Source: Siphonodentalium dalli (lineage: Eukaryota > Mollusca > Scaphopoda > Gadilida > Siphonodentaliidae). Taken from it: a DNA stretch of 64,000 nucleotides. Each line of letters starts with the position of its first letter. The first letter of the stretch is position 1. Under the pieces are notes generated by a model. That model saw only the letters and a program-made list of their open reading frames with translations. It was not told the origin of the DNA and searched no databases. The stretch spans positions 155,177,043 to 155,241,042 of the forward strand of contig CP136069.1 of NCBI GenBank assembly GCA_032622095.1. The letters run 5' to 3'. The translations under genes were made by a program, and so were the position numbers. Shown here in pieces: positions 1-11,403 of the stretch.

Positions 1-129
1 TCATTTGTTTGAAACCTTTGACTTTAGACGAAATAATAACAAAAATAAAACAAAATAACTTCAAGTGTGGTATTTTTGACTGAAAAACCGAAAAGAAATT
101 TTAAAATATTTCTTTTCGGCTATTTTCAG

Positions 130-500
130 AAAAAAAATCCTATAACTCTGGCAAAAATAGTCGGATCGGACTCAAATTCGAACTTGACCTGCAAAATCAT
201 GTAGACAGAACCCAAATTTGAACTTGATCTGTATACCAAATTTGGTTCAGTTCACTCGATTCAATCTAAAGTTATCATCTAGAAACCGCATATCAGGTAA
301 AATCTAAGTCGAAAAAGGGGCATAACTCAGTCAAATCATGCGGACGAAACCAATATTCGAACTTGATCTGTATTTTGGGGTGGTAAACTTATATACCAAA
401 TTTGGTTCAGTTCACTTGATTCAATCTAAAGTTATCATCCGGAAACCGCAAATCAGGTAAAATCATCCGGAAACAAAAAGCGGACGGACGGACAACCCAT
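130..500 (-). repeat. fragment of the tandem 'CCGGATGATAAC' repeat family in the ZNHIT6-like intron
   Basis: Two diverged units on the minus strand, with the phrase GTTATCATCCGGAAACC in the given orientation, end in a short ACGG-type run (CGGACGGACGGAC near 482-492). The same unit recurs on the plus strand at 8.0-8.6 kb and 10.0-10.5 kb. Bases 1-130 show no gene or recognisable element. Confidence 0.6.
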
Positions 501-618
501 TTACATAATATGCCTGTTTTTTTCAAACGGACGTATAAAAAGGCCCTGCATTTGCCATTTATGGGGCTTGAAAGTACAAAGTAGCAATAGGTGTGTAATA
601 AATTAAAATATGTTGCAG

Positions 619-780
619 ATCGGATGACGAAGCTGTGACAGGCAAATTGCTGGAGCGTTTTATTCACCCCACAGAATCAGACCCAATGATTAGGCAGAGG
701 CTGAAGCATTATCTCCCCTACTGGGACGACGGGATCCAGCTACTAATGAAGGTTGAAAGGAGGCCAGCTAATGACCCGAA
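619..780 (+). CDS. ZNHIT6: ZNHIT6-like internal exon
   Basis: The acceptor AG is at 617-618 and the GTAAGT donor starts at 781. Reading begins one base into the exon and gives 53 codons from SDDEAVTGKLLERF to the residues before DPK. The reading frame is open across the exon and the phase matches the next exon. The exon left of this one is outside the window, so this is not the start of the gene. Confidence 0.75.
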
Positions 781-2652
781 GTAAGTAATAGTTGCATGGA
801 CCGAGCAGGCCTGAAAATAGGATGCCGACATTTGCAGAATGAGGTCCCCAGAGGGTGAATTTAGTAACTCTACCCAAGCACAGCGGGCAAGTGTCACCAA
901 ATTCATCCTCTGGGGACCTCATTCTGTCTGCACGGCCTCATCTGCTATGGGAGACCTAGACTCAGATTTAAGTTCTCAGATGGTGATGTGCACCCATTGG
1001 GCACCTTGATTATGCATTGTGTCGTCTGCCAATTTGGGGATATAGAAAAACTAAACTAAAAAAGAAACTTTCTGAAGTAACTAAAACATCTTGTTAATTT
1101 GATAATAAAGATACTTTCCAGAGAAGATGAGGCCTAAGCAGAATGAGGTCCCCAGAGGGTGAATTTAGTAATGCTAGCCTGCAGTGCAGGGCAGTGTCAC
1201 TAAATTCACCTTCTAGGGAACTCATTTTGCAAATCTTAGCCACCATATTTTTCAGGCCTGGAAGCAAGTTTTTTCTTTCTTCACCAACAAGTAACATCAC
1301 ATATGACCTCCCTTACTTAACCCTTTACCCAACAAACCGGCCAAAAACGCCCAAATAAAGCTTCAACAACCTAAAATATCTTCGGTCTGTCTCAATAATA
1401 CCATACAAATATGGATATCATTGGAACCGGTTCATCGACCACATTGTGATGGTTACAGTTATGCCCTGTGCCAATGCATTCTCTTATATATGCGAGTCGA
1501 CCATAGGTCGCCTCGCATATATAAGAGAATGCATTGGCCTAAAAAATTATTTTTTTACCATTTTTTCTTACATTCTTTAACAATTTTATAATTTTTTCTT
1601 ACATTCTTTAACAATTTTTATAATATTTTTCTACTTTCTTTGACATGTGTTAAGCCAATGCATTCTCTTATATATGCGAGGCGACCTATGGTCGACTCGC
1701 ATAAATAAGAGAATGCATTGGGACAGGGCCGTTCTGTTGGGTAAAGGGTTAATAGATGGAGGTATCCTGCTGTTCATGAATGTTGTGAGGAAGATACTTT
1801 ATTAAGTATATGTTGTACAGTACAAACAAAATAATTTCTGATTGGATTGGAGTTATAAGTGGGAATTTAATTAGCTCAGTCCTACTTTGTTGTAGATTTT
1901 GCATAAGTAAGAAATGTTTGGCATCTATTCTGTTTTCTATTTCCAGGTATTATCAGCTATCATTAGAAAGAACACTTGGCGAGAATCTGAGAGGCAAAAC
2001 CGTGATTGAACACCCATCAATTCTTGTATGCACATCCTCAGTGACCAACAACTATGTCATCATGGAGTGTGATTATTCTATCGTCGAGTCACCCATGATT
2101 CCCACAGTATTAAAAGGAACAGACACCCTTAATGCTGTGTTGAAGGAGGATACAGTTGGAACTTCTGAGGAAATAGGCTTACGTCATACAGGGCAAGATG
2201 GTCAACAACAACAACATAAATTGTGTGGTGATTTGAATTTTAAGCAAACTGATTTGGTAGATACAGAATGTCGATCAGACTGTGTAGATTTTAATATTAT
2301 GTCTGCAACAACGAAGCATGGAGAAAGCCCCAGACAGTCTGAGCATGATGTTCCTTCTGCCGACAAACCCGTTGCTATGGATACTGCATGCATGAAGCAC
2401 AAAATAGAGTGTGAGGATGAAAGTTCTAATGTATATCACAGTGATGTCAATGAACAGTCTGGTGTCAGTACTAAAGAAGACGAGTTAAAATCAAATGTTG
2501 ATAGTATAAACACAGAAAATGCTATGAATGTAGCAACTGAACAACCAAACATTTTTAATATTCAGAAGGCAGACAACTCGGTCATTACAAAGGAATCTAC
2601 TAAGGCGCTACTGAGCATTATGGAATATAGTGATGACAGCGAAGATGAATAA
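619..2652 (+). CDS. ZNHIT6: ZNHIT6/BCD1-like box C/D snoRNP assembly protein, 3' part of gene (exons 619-780 and 1947-2652)
   Basis: Two exons join in phase. Exon 619-780 enters after a CAG acceptor and ends at a GTAAGT donor; its last two bases (AA) plus the first base of exon 1947 (G) make a Lys codon. The first exon encodes a segment with ESDPMIRQRLKHYLP and LLMKVE, the second starts YYQLSLERTLGENL then GKTVIEHPSILV. This order (SDP.IRQ.L block, MKVE, then KTVIE.P.LHV-like strand) is what I know from the C-terminal domain of BCD1/ZNHIT6, a nuclear factor for box C/D snoRNP assembly. The N-terminal HIT zinc finger would lie left of the window. After the conserved part comes a ~185-residue acidic, Ser/Asp/Glu-rich, probably disordered tail ending EYSDDSEDE. 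The intron (781-1946) carries two hairpin-rich mobile elements. Family assignment is from memory of the domain, not a search. Confidence 0.72.
835..1229. mobile_element. non-autonomous element bounded by two ~91-bp foldback hairpins
   Basis: Hairpin 835-926 and hairpin 1139-1229 each fold on CAGAATGAGGTCCCCAGAGG and its complement. Their inner flanks are inverted to each other (GGCCTCATCT after the first, AGATGAGGCC before the second), so hairpins form the two ends of a ~395-bp unit. A second copy in opposite orientation lies at 12838-13400 and shares internal sequence around ATGCATAATC and CCAATGGGTG. No coding capacity. Confidence 0.7.
1321..1748. mobile_element. piggyBac-like MITE with TTAA duplication and two internal 67-bp hairpins
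   Basis: TTAA at 1317-1320 and 1749-1752 flank termini CCCTTTACCCAACA and its inverse TGTTGGGTAAAGGG. TTAA target duplications with CCCTT-type ends are the hallmark of piggyBac-related elements. Inside are two near-perfect palindromes (1471-1537 and 1655-1721) starting CCAATGCATTCTCTTA. Related copies are at 51105-51344 and 56856-57252. Confidence 0.8.
1947..2652 (+). CDS. ZNHIT6: ZNHIT6-like terminal exon with acidic tail
   Basis: The acceptor TTCCAG ends at 1946; the open frame continues upstream to 1810 but that part is intron. The first ~40 codons hold the conserved YYQLSLE and GKTVIEHPSI segments. The remainder is low in hydrophobics, rich in Ser, Thr, Asp and Glu, and ends in a run of acidic residues with Ser-Asp pairs that look like CK2-type sites (inference). 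Stop TAA is at 2650-2652. Confidence 0.75.
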
Positions 2653-2656
2653 TAAA
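2651..2656 (+). terminator. candidate polyadenylation hexamer overlapping the ZNHIT6-like stop codon
   Basis: AATAAA overlaps the last two bases of the TAA stop. If used, the 3' UTR would be only about 20 nt. No GT-rich element is obvious just after it, so a later site may be the real one. Confidence 0.3.
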
Positions 2657-2659
2657 GAA

Positions 2660-3400
2660 TTATCTACTAACATATTATGTTTATTATCCCACCCAAAAAT
2701 GTTTGGGTAAAGCTTGAAAAAATGGGTCGAAAATGGTCCGATTGCATGAAATTACAAATTTGTTCTTTTATGTTGCCATATAAATAATTTATTCAGTGCA
2801 GTTTTAGACATTAATTCTGCTGGTGGTATAACAGCATTTTGTTGTGATAAGGGTCAGTGTGGGTGGGGCGATCAATGGGACCTGACAAATTTTCTAAATG
2901 GGATGACGCTTACAATCTCCGAGAGAAGCAGGTGACAAAATCACATTTGTTCAGTTTTGAACTCATCACTGAGTACATTCCCAGTCATTTCCCCCAAATC
3001 CCAATGTTTGGCCGAGGTGACTGAACGAATTTGGGGTAATTCCGGTAATGTTATGATATTTTTCAGCCCGAGCAGCACTCAGACCACGTTTCGACGCACT
3101 TTTTCACGAACTTTTTCACACTCCACCCAACTCTGTTTCAGCCCAAAATGTTTGACCGAGGTGGCTATGAATGACTAGAGTTATCCTGATAATTTTCTAA
3201 CAATTTCCCCTATTTTTGACCCATTTTTTCACCTTTGACCCAAATATATTTCATCCCGCATCACTGAGTATGTTCCCAGAGTCATTTCCCCAAAATCCCA
3301 ATGTTTTTCAATCCGAGCAGAGTTCGGACCACTTTCGACCAACTTTTTAAAGCTCAAAATGTTTGACCAAGGTGGCTATGATCAAAGTCTCCAGTGGAGC
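2660..3400. repeat. non-coding stretch with two diverged direct repeats
   Basis: Segments near 2955-3170 and 3262-3381 share phrases such as TCATTTCCCC, AAATCCCAATGTTT and TTTGACCGAGGTGGCTATGA. No conserved protein is visible in any frame. The stretch ends in a CATC run at 3418-3438. Confidence 0.5.
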
Positions 3401-4640
3401 TTTTGTTACCACTCCTCATCCATCCATCCATCCATCCTTCAAGAATCGTCTTCTTTCCAGAACCATAAGACCAAATGGGTCAATATTTGGTGTGGTTGTC
3501 AACTAGGTAACTCGCATTCAGATGTGTTCAAATGAGGTCACCCGGTCAAATAATTGCAAAGCCAGGGCCATAACTCTTTCCCTCCATTGTAAGTCTTAAA
3601 ACAACCTCTTCTCCAGAACCATCAGGCCGATTTAGCTTCTATTTGGTCTGGAGGTTCCTTGTGTGACTGGGATTCAATTTGTTCAAACATGGGCAGAGTT
3701 TAGATTTTTTTTATAACTATAAAAGGGCATTATAACCAGTGTGAATGGGATAGATAGGCCATTAAAAATAAATACTTGTTTTCTCAGGCAAGTACATACT
3801 GGTATGGGAAACTGGATGAGAGAGGGAGGCATTCTTTCAGCTCCCCTGAGACGAAGTCTCTGGTGGAGCTATAGTCATCACTCCTCGCTTCTCCAGAACC
3901 CATATAGGCAGAATTGCTTCATATTTGGTGTGGATAGTCCTTAGGTGATTCAGATTTCTTCAATGGGATCATAGGGTCAAAATGTGGCAGAGCTAGGGAC
4001 ATAACTCTTTCCATCCATAGTAGTTCTTAAAACATCTCAAAAACCATTACGGCAATTTAGCTTATATTTGGTATGGAGGGTGACTGGGATACATTTTTTT
4101 CAAATGGGGTCACTGGGTCAAATAAGGGTGGAGCCAGGGACATAACTTGTCCATCCATTGTAATTCTTAAAAGCTCTTATCAAGACCTATTCAGCTTATA
4201 TTTGGTATGGAGAGTCCTTGGGTGACGCGGATTCAGATTTGTTCAAATGGGGTCACCAGGTCATATAGGGGTGGAGCCAGGGACATAACCTGTTCCATCT
4301 ATAGTATTTCTTAAAACACCTTCTCAAGAACCATCAGGCCTATTCAGCTTATATTTGATATGGATAGTCTTTGGGTTTTGTTCAAAATGGATCAGTTGGT
4401 CAAACAGGGGCAGAGACAGGGACATAACTCTTTTCCTCAATAGTTAATTCTTAAAACATCTTCTCAAGACCCATTTAACATGATTAGCTTATATTTTGTA
4501 TGGAGGGTCCTTGGGTGACTGGGAATCAGATTTGTTCAAATGGGGTCACCAGGTCAAATAGGGGTGAGACCAGGGACATACCTCTTCCACCATAGTAATT
4601 CTTAAAACGTCTTCTCAAGAGCCTATTTAGCTTATTAGCT
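3400..4640 (+). repeat. tandem repeat array, ~150-bp units ('CAAATGGGGTCA' family)
   Basis: About seven diverged units repeat the order CCATCAGGCC, AGCTTATATTTGGTATGG, GTCCTTGGGTGACT, TTCAAATGGGGTCA, GCCAGGGACATAACTC, TAATTCTTAAAAC. A short CATC run precedes the array. A detached fragment lies at about 6280-6400. The layout (tetranucleotide run plus a core of ~150-bp units) resembles pearl/Helentron-type non-autonomous elements of invertebrates. Confidence 0.65.
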
Positions 4641-6260
4641 CAACTTTACTTTGTAAAGTTTGAGCTATTGCCATGGCTTGGTATCCGTCGTGTGTGTGTG
4701 TGCGTGATTCGTCAACAATTTCCTTTAGCACGGGCTACAGTTCGTACCTTTGATCCGATTATTATGAAATTTGTCATGGATGTTGACATTGACATGTAGA
4801 TGGGAACGAGTCATTTTGGGGTCATTTGTAAAAAAAACATGGCCGCCAGTGGCCATCATGGATTTCAAAATTCAATCCATTAGCACGGGCTACAGGCCGT
4901 ACTGTTTGTCTTATTGTCATGGAATTTGTCATGGATGTTAATATTGACATGTAGATGGGAACGAGTAATTTTGGGGTCATTCGGCCAAAAAACATGGCCA
5001 CCGGCAGCCATCTTAGATTTTACTCTTTGCATGACTAAATCCTTTGACACGGGCTACAGGTTGTACATTTGGTCTGATCATCATAAAATTTGTCATGGCT
5101 GTTGAAATTGGAATGTAGATGGGAACGAGTCATTTTGGGGTCATTCGGACAAAAAACATGGCCGCCAGTGGCCATCTTGGATTTCAAAATTTAATCCATT
5201 AGCACGGGCCACAGGTCGTACTGTTTGTCTGATCATCATGAAATTTGTCATGGATGATAATATTGACATGTAGATGGGAATGAGTAATTTTGGGGTCATT
5301 CGGCCAAAAAACATGGTCGCCAGCAGCCATCTTGGATTTTACTCTTTGTATGACTAAATCCTTTAGCACGGGCTACAGATCCTACTTTTAGTCTGATCAT
5401 CATGAAATTTGTCAAGAATGTTAATATTGACATGTAGATGGGAACGAGTCATTTTGGGGTCATTCGGCCAAAAAACATGGCCGCCAGCAGCCATCTTGGA
5501 TTTTACTCTTTGTATGACTAAATCCTTTAGCACGGGCTACAGGTCGTACCTTTAGTCTGATCATCATAAAATTTGTCATGGCTGTTGAAATTGGAATGTA
5601 GATGGGAACAAGTCATTTTGGGGTCATTCGGACAAAATCATGGCAGCCAGCGGCCATTTTGGATTTCAAAATTTAATCCATTAGCACGGGCCACAGGTCG
5701 TACTGTTCGTCTGATCATCATGAAATTTGTCATGGATGATAATATTGACATGTAGATGGGAACGAGTAATTTTGGGGTCAACCGGCCAAAAAACATGGCC
5801 GCCAGCAGCCATCTTGGATTTTACTCTTTGTATGACTAAATTCTTTAGCACCGGGCTGCAGGTCGTACCTTTAGTCTGATCATCATAAAATTTGTCATGG
5901 ATGTTAACAATGACATGTAGATGGGAACGAGTAATTTTGGGGTCATTCGGCCAAAAAACATGGTCGCCAACAGCCATCTTGGATTTTACTCTTTGTATGA
6001 CTAAATTCTTTAGCACGGGCTACATGTCATACCATTAGTCTGATCATCATAAAATTTGTCATGAATGTTAACAATGACATGTAGATGGGAACGAGTCATT
6101 TTGGGGTCATTCGGCCGAAAACACGGCCGCCAGCAGCCATCTTGGATTTTACTTTTCTCTTCATGTCTATAAACTAGTATTAGACATTCAAATTTCCACA
6201 TTCCTAATTGCTCCATTGACTGTAATACATTAAATTATTCCCTTTCCAAGTTGAGCTACA
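4640..6260 (+). repeat. tandem repeat array, ~160-bp units ('AACATGGCCGCCAG' family)
   Basis: About nine units carry GAAATTTGTCATGGATGTT, ACATGTAGATGGGAACGAG, TTTTGGGGTCATTCGG, AACATGGCCGCCAGCAGCC and TAGCACGGGCTACAGG. The left end has AGTTTGAGCTATTGCCATG after a GT run, and the right end has AAGTTGAGCTACAGTG. Related arrays or fragments lie at 14225-16010, 43420-43800, 47895-48010 and 61870-62230. The open frames here are repeat translations, not genes. Confidence 0.75.
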
Positions 6261-6856
6261 GTGTCATTGACACTTTCATATATAGTATGGAGGGTTCTTG
6301 GATTACAGATTTGTTTAAATGGCATTTGGTCACCAAATTTTGGTGTGTCGGCTCCATGGACAGTTTGGATTCAGATATGTTTCAAAGGGGTCAGCCATTA
6401 AAAAGGGGGAATGTCAGGTTGGAACTTTGCAACAGTTCGAAATGCTTGAGGTATCGGTTGTAAAATTCCATCATGTGCAAAGGCATTTTACAAACTTGGG
6501 AGTGGTGAGGAATTAGGAGCGTGCAGTTGAAAATTTAATGGTGGACACACCACTGCTGAACAGAAATCCTCTATCTACGTCCTTGTTTAGAACTAATTGT
6601 ACTTGTTTTATGTGATTTTGACAACTACTGACTGTTATGGTCTCTGAGTCCCAGTCTTTACAGTCAGATGAGCATCTCAACCATTATTGACTGTCTTGTC
6701 TGATACACGACGAATAAGGAATAAGGAACAAAATTCACATTGCTGCAGTAAAGAGCATTCTCTGTTAGTTTCTTACAGATATGTAAGAGGCCCAAGGCAC
6801 TCACAGTGGGTAAATGTGCATAAAATATAAAAGTCTGCAAAAACATCACTTCCAAT
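6260..6856. other. non-coding interval, no gene seen
   Basis: Apart from a fragment of the 3.4-4.6 kb tandem family at about 6280-6400, nothing recognisable is present. Short frames lack conserved motifs. Confidence 0.5.
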
Positions 6857-7621
6857 CACAGGGGCCTGTAACGCGCTCCGCTGTCCACCCCCCTTTTGCA
6901 CTGCCCATATACGCCGCTCTATATACGCGCCTTCTTCGCGTTAATGGAACATTTTAATATTCATTATGACCTGACCTCAATTCTAACACTGAGCGGTGAT
7001 TGGCTGTTTCTACTACGTCAGTCATGGAAAGGTCAGGTCACAATGAATATTAAATTTAGGAACTGTGTCACTTGACAAATATCTTTTTTAAAGTTGGAAT
7101 TATCGACAGATTTCTCCTGTATTAGAATTGTTTACTGACAATGTGTTGATTTGTATGAGTAAATAAATTATTAGCCGACAATAAATCACTAAGTTCCAGA
7201 TATTTAGTTGATCGTTTGACCGATTTTTAATGATAGTAAACTGCATGGGTGGTGAATTTCGAGACACAAGCGGACATTGCTGTCTGAGCCGGATCAAATA
7301 GAAAAAATACGCTCTCCGGAGACAATATTCGGTGGTTAAAATTTTATCAAATGCAACGTGTATGAATGTTTCTGATGGGAGTTTGTGGTATTTATTGAAA
7401 GATGAATTCTTTGCCGATCCATCTGTGTATATATCGTTATCATTACTGGGGTGAATGGGCTAAATTTGTGCGACTCCCGAGCGATGGTGAAACGTTGAAT
7501 TTCTACAGAGCCCCTTGTCTATATAATGTTCCATTAACGCGAAGAAGGCGCGTATATAGAGCGGCGTATATGGGCAGTGCAAAAGGGGGGCGGACAGCGG
7601 AGCGCGTTACAGGCCCCTGTG
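6857..7621. mobile_element. hAT-like MITE with ~95-bp terminal inverted repeats
   Basis: The 8-bp direct repeat CTTCCAAT occurs at 6849-6856 and 7622-7629. Between them, inverted ends begin CACAGGGGCCTGTAACGCG and run about 95 bp (to GCGTTAATGGAACAT). An 8-bp duplication with CAGGGG-type ends indicates the hAT superfamily. A second inverted pair (TAATATTCATTATGACCTGACC near 6955 against its complement near 7035-7058) is nested inside. There is no transposase. Confidence 0.85.
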
Positions 7622-7629
7622 CTTCCAAT

Positions 7630-8020
7630 ATGGAGAAATAGATAAACTTTGTTTCATTGCTGATAGTTCTCCAATATTAAAAGGAATTTCGCTTGTTGAA
7701 ACCATTGTTATGTAAACAAAACTGTCACACTAATTTGCCAACACACATCGCTAATCATGCAGTAAGTTCAAATATTCTAGTCTGAATATTTTTCAATGGT
7801 TTGAGCTTTCCAATGATTATCATCAAATTTTTATTAAACTTTTGTATCTAATTGAACTATTTGGGCTTTTATCGGCAATTCCACTGAAACAGTAATGTTT
7901 ACAGAACACTGGTTTTGACATGCAAAATCTCATTAGAGACTAAATAATAATGAAAATAAGAACAAAGTCAATCCAAGTTTTCATATACTTATCAATGATT
8001 GTAAAGAGACTTTTAAATTA
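7630..8020. other. non-coding interval, nothing recognised
   Basis: AT-rich sequence without conserved frames, repeats or splice-supported exons. Confidence 0.5.
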
Positions 8021-8024
8021 TTGT

Positions 8025-8560
8025 CCCCCGAAAAAAAAAATTCGGGGGACTATTAATATAGCCGGTGTCCGTCCATCCGGAAATGGTTTCCGGATGATAA
8101 CTTTAGTTTCGGTTATTAGATCAAAAGCAAATTTCATAGGTGAGTTTATCAGACCAAAATACAGGTCATGTTCGAATATGGGTTTGCTCCGCCCATTTTT
8201 GCGAGAGTTATGGCCCTTTTTTACTTAGAATCTTGTAATTTTCTGGTTTCCGGATGATAACTTCAGTTTGTGTGATCATATCTGAAACAAATTTGGTATG
8301 TGAGTTTATCAGCCCTATAATATTATACAGGTCAAGTTCGAATATGGGTTTACTCCGCTTATTTTTGCGAGAGTTATGGCCTTTTTCGACTTGGAATCCT
8401 GTCAATTTCTGGTTTCCGGATGATAACTTCAGTTTGTGTGATCATATCTGAACAAAATTTGGAATGTGCGTTTATCAGCTCGAAATACAGGTCAAGTTCG
8501 AATATGGGTACAATCCCATTTTTGCTAGAGTTAGGGGGGGGGGTCAGGAAAAAAATTACG
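8025..8560 (+). repeat. tandem array, ~160-bp units ('TTTCCGGATGATAAC' family)
   Basis: A C-run/G-run palindrome (CCCCCGAAA...TTCGGGGG) at 8024-8049 is followed by about three units with TTTCCGGATGATAACTT, GTTTATCAG, CAGGTCAAGTTCGAATATGG and GAGAGTTATGGCC. The start contains a GTCCGTCC run. The same family is at 10025-10530 and inverted at 130-500. Confidence 0.7.
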
Positions 8561-9573
8561 GATACAAGGTGGAAATTTTTAGTTTTTCAGTTTTGGGGAC
8601 CCACCACCCCGGGAGCGTAAGTTTTTTCCACCCAGGTTTGGGACACCCACCCCCAAAATTGATGAAAATCTTGTAAATTCTACTAAATAATGTGTTGTTG
8701 GCAGGGTAAGGGTCTCTCATTGTGTCTACACCGGAACTGAGAGAACGCGGATCAAGTACACCCACAAAAAATAAACAAACAAAGCAATAGCTGCAAAATC
8801 AGTGACAAAACCTTTAAAAACCCATATATTTATGGTTATAAAGGTAAAATACCCACTTTAACAGGATAGTTGTGTCCCTTATTAGCAGTAAGTTAAAATA
8901 TGTGCATGTGTAAAGTAAAAACACCATCAATTTGTTTAAATAAACACAGTTCCAGTCCTCTCCATGTGGGAAATCACTGGTGAGCAATGAGGAGCTCCCC
9001 TTAAAATCATTCTAGGCGAGTGGTGAGTAGCTCTCCTACAAAATGTCGAGGCGAGTAGTATCCCAGCAGGAGGGGGGAGAGTACAGGAGGGAGTCAGGGG
9101 GCCTCCCCCGGAAAATTTAGAAAATTATAGATGCTCTGAGATTGAATCTGGAGCCTTTTAATGCTCCAATCAGTGAACAACACGTTATTATGTGACTTAA
9201 GTCACTGTAGTCATGTATCGACATCGACCATGTACTTCGACCACGTGGTCACTGTATTTATCGTTTATTCAATATCTTGACTGATATCATTAATATAAAC
9301 AAATGAGGCCAACGGTTTTTCGACTGCTGGCCACATTGCTAATAGCACACAAGCAAGTAAGTTGGTATATTCGAAATAAAGTTATCTGATATATTACGCA
9401 CATTTGAAGCATGTGTATTCTGAGTTATCGACAGTATTTTATTGAACCACGTGGTCTCTCGGTTTTTTGTGCAGAAATTGTATTGCCGATGTGAATCGGA
9501 ATCAGTTCGATTTTGAATTAATTCCTCGATCTATTTTAGTAAATAGCGCATATAATAAAAAGAAAACCTTCGT
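8560..9573. other. non-coding interval with G-rich patch and two CACGTG palindromes
   Basis: No gene is supported. A G-rich patch lies at 9068-9113. The palindrome GACCACGTGGTC (E-box core CACGTG) is at about 9239-9250 and a close variant, ACCACGTGGT, at about 9456-9465. Their relation to the hairpin that follows is unknown. Confidence 0.4.
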
Positions 9574-9705
9574 GTTTTGAGTGAATACCGGAATTACCTC
9601 ATTCGTGGTCACAGTGAGATACTGGAATCATCACAATGCCACTCGTGATGATTCCAGTATCTCACTGTGTCCACTCATGAGATACTTCCGGTATTCACTC
9701 AAAAC
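9574..9705. repeat. long foldback hairpin, ~132 bp
   Basis: GTTTTGAGTGAATACCGGA at the left pairs with its complement at the right, and CACAGTGAGATACTGGAATC pairs with its complement, leaving a ~10-nt loop. Both arms contain small mismatches. No target duplication was identified. Confidence 0.75.
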
Positions 9706-10024
9706 GCAGGTATCCTCTATGTATAATAAGTTAAAAAAGCCATGATAAACTATTAGAAAAGATGAGAATGGATTTTTTTTCATTGCAATTTTTTTCCTCG
9801 ACCAAAACCGGACCCACCCCATGGTTTCAACTGTTAAAGGGAGACATTGTGGACAAAAAAATAAAATATAGAGCCCCCCCTCACTTGTGTAAGGCTATAG
9901 CATGCACTACGATATGAATCTGCTTGTTTCAATTAATTTTGAAGCTGTAATTTGTCTTAGAAATGATTTTGCAAAAAAATTGCATGACATCAGAAAAAAT
10001 CTGCATTCCGGGCTCGGGGACACC

Positions 10025-10530
10025 CACCCACCCGGTCCTTGTATCCTGTAATTTGTTTCTGGCCAAGTTCGAATATGGGTTCCAATTTTTATGCACAAAC
10101 AATGGTCGTATCAAGCCGACGCTTAGAGGCGGACATGAGGTCTACCGACCTTATATTCGACTTAGAATCCTGTCAATTTCTGGCTTACGGATGATAACTT
10201 TAGGTTGTGTGATCAAATCTGAATCAAATTTAGTATGATAGTTTATCAGCCCAAAATACAGGTCAGGTTCGAATATGGGTTTTCTCTGCCCATTTTTGTG
10301 AGAGTTATGGCCCTTTTACGACTTAGAATCCTGTCAATTTCTGGTTTCCGGATGATAACTTTAGTTTGTGTGATAATTTCTGAATAAAATTTGGTATATG
10401 AGTTTATCAGCTCGAAATACAGATCAAGTTCGAATATGAGTACGATCCACCTATTTTTGTCTGGTTGCTTCGGATTTAGGGTCCTTGTTATTTTTTTTCA
10501 GAAAAGCTGATGCCCCCAATGAAGCCACTT
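10025..10530 (+). repeat. second array of the 'CCGGATGATAAC' tandem family
   Basis: Three diverged units share GGATGATAACTTTAG, GTTTATCAGC, TTCGAATATGGG and GAGAGTTATGGCC with 8025-8560. The right end has TTTTTCGGGGGACA, matching the G-run border of the other array. The interval 9706-10025 between arrays shows nothing else. Confidence 0.65.
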
Positions 10531-10898
10531 TTTCGGGGGACACTGTGGCTGGATGGCCTTTTATTTCACATGAAACAGAACCTATTTCAAAGACCTCTCA
10601 TTCCTTTAAGATGAGCATTCATCTCACTTCTGCACAAACAATTGAAAGCAGTTTAGAAATTTCTATCCATCCATATAAAAGTATGAACATGTATATGCCC
10701 AACCCATTTTGACATCCCGAAATATGCCGAAGGTGGCTATTTTTTAGGTACTGTTTGAAGCTTGAATGTTACATCAAAGCCATTGAAGTGACATAGATAT
10801 CTTCCCTAAATTTGCTTTTGGTCCTGTTTTAATTCACATTACAAAATAATAGTGTTAAGCCATAAATTTAATAGCACAAAATAAACTGAATAGTCACA
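10530..10898. other. non-coding interval downstream of the CDK9 3' end
   Basis: No gene or clear repeat is seen between the tandem array and the candidate CDK9 poly(A) signal. Confidence 0.45.
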
Positions 10899-10904
10899 TT
10901 TATT
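10899..10904 (-). terminator. candidate CDK9 polyadenylation hexamer
   Basis: TTTATT on the plus strand reads AATAAA on the minus strand, about 500 nt after the CDK9 stop. It is the nearest clear hexamer; transcript data would be needed to confirm use. Confidence 0.4.
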
Positions 10905-10969
10905 TATAATTTTAACAAGAATCTTCCAGTTATCATTATATCAGGTGACAACATAGACTTTCATTTTAC

Positions 10970-11290
10970 AAGCTTGTTCCCACAATTAATGTAACTTGAA
11001 TGTTACAAGTCAATGTCAACACACAACTGTAGCTTCCGAACCCATCAACTATTTCGGAAAATCCTTTAGCAATCTTGCTCCAATCTCAACTGTAACTTGA
11101 ACTTTAATGTTACATGTTCTGGACACAGGTGTAATGTCCCACATTCAGAAACCCTTTCACAAATATATTCCCAACTTAACTGTAAACCCATTATTACAAG
11201 TTGGTTCTGGGCACAGTTGTAATTGTCAACTATCTTGGTTCAAATAACCTTTCACATATCTTCTTCATACCCTAACGTCAATGTTACAAG
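10970..11290 (-). repeat. diverged tandem repeats in the CDK9 3' UTR region
   Basis: Three to four units of roughly 110-130 bp repeat AACTGTAACTTGAA-like phrases, TGTTACAAG and a TCGGAAAATCCTTT/GAAACCCTTTCAC phrase. They lie between the CDK9 stop and the candidate poly(A) signal, so they would be transcribed with the mRNA. Confidence 0.45.
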
Positions 11291-11403
11291 CGCTGACGCA
11301 GAAATTTTCCATCTATCCACAGGCCATAAAAAACATTGCTTACACTTGCTCCAGTACAAAATGTCTTTGTTGGAAGTTATGGACAACTTTATTTTCCAAT
11401 GTG

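Noticed and set aside
5681-6216. Minus-strand frames of 111 and 68 codons
   Set aside because: They are translations of the ~160-bp 'AACATGGCCGCC' units; similarity among them comes from the DNA repeat.
7402-7641. 79-codon plus-strand frame
   Set aside because: Its second half is the right terminal inverted repeat of the hAT-like element.
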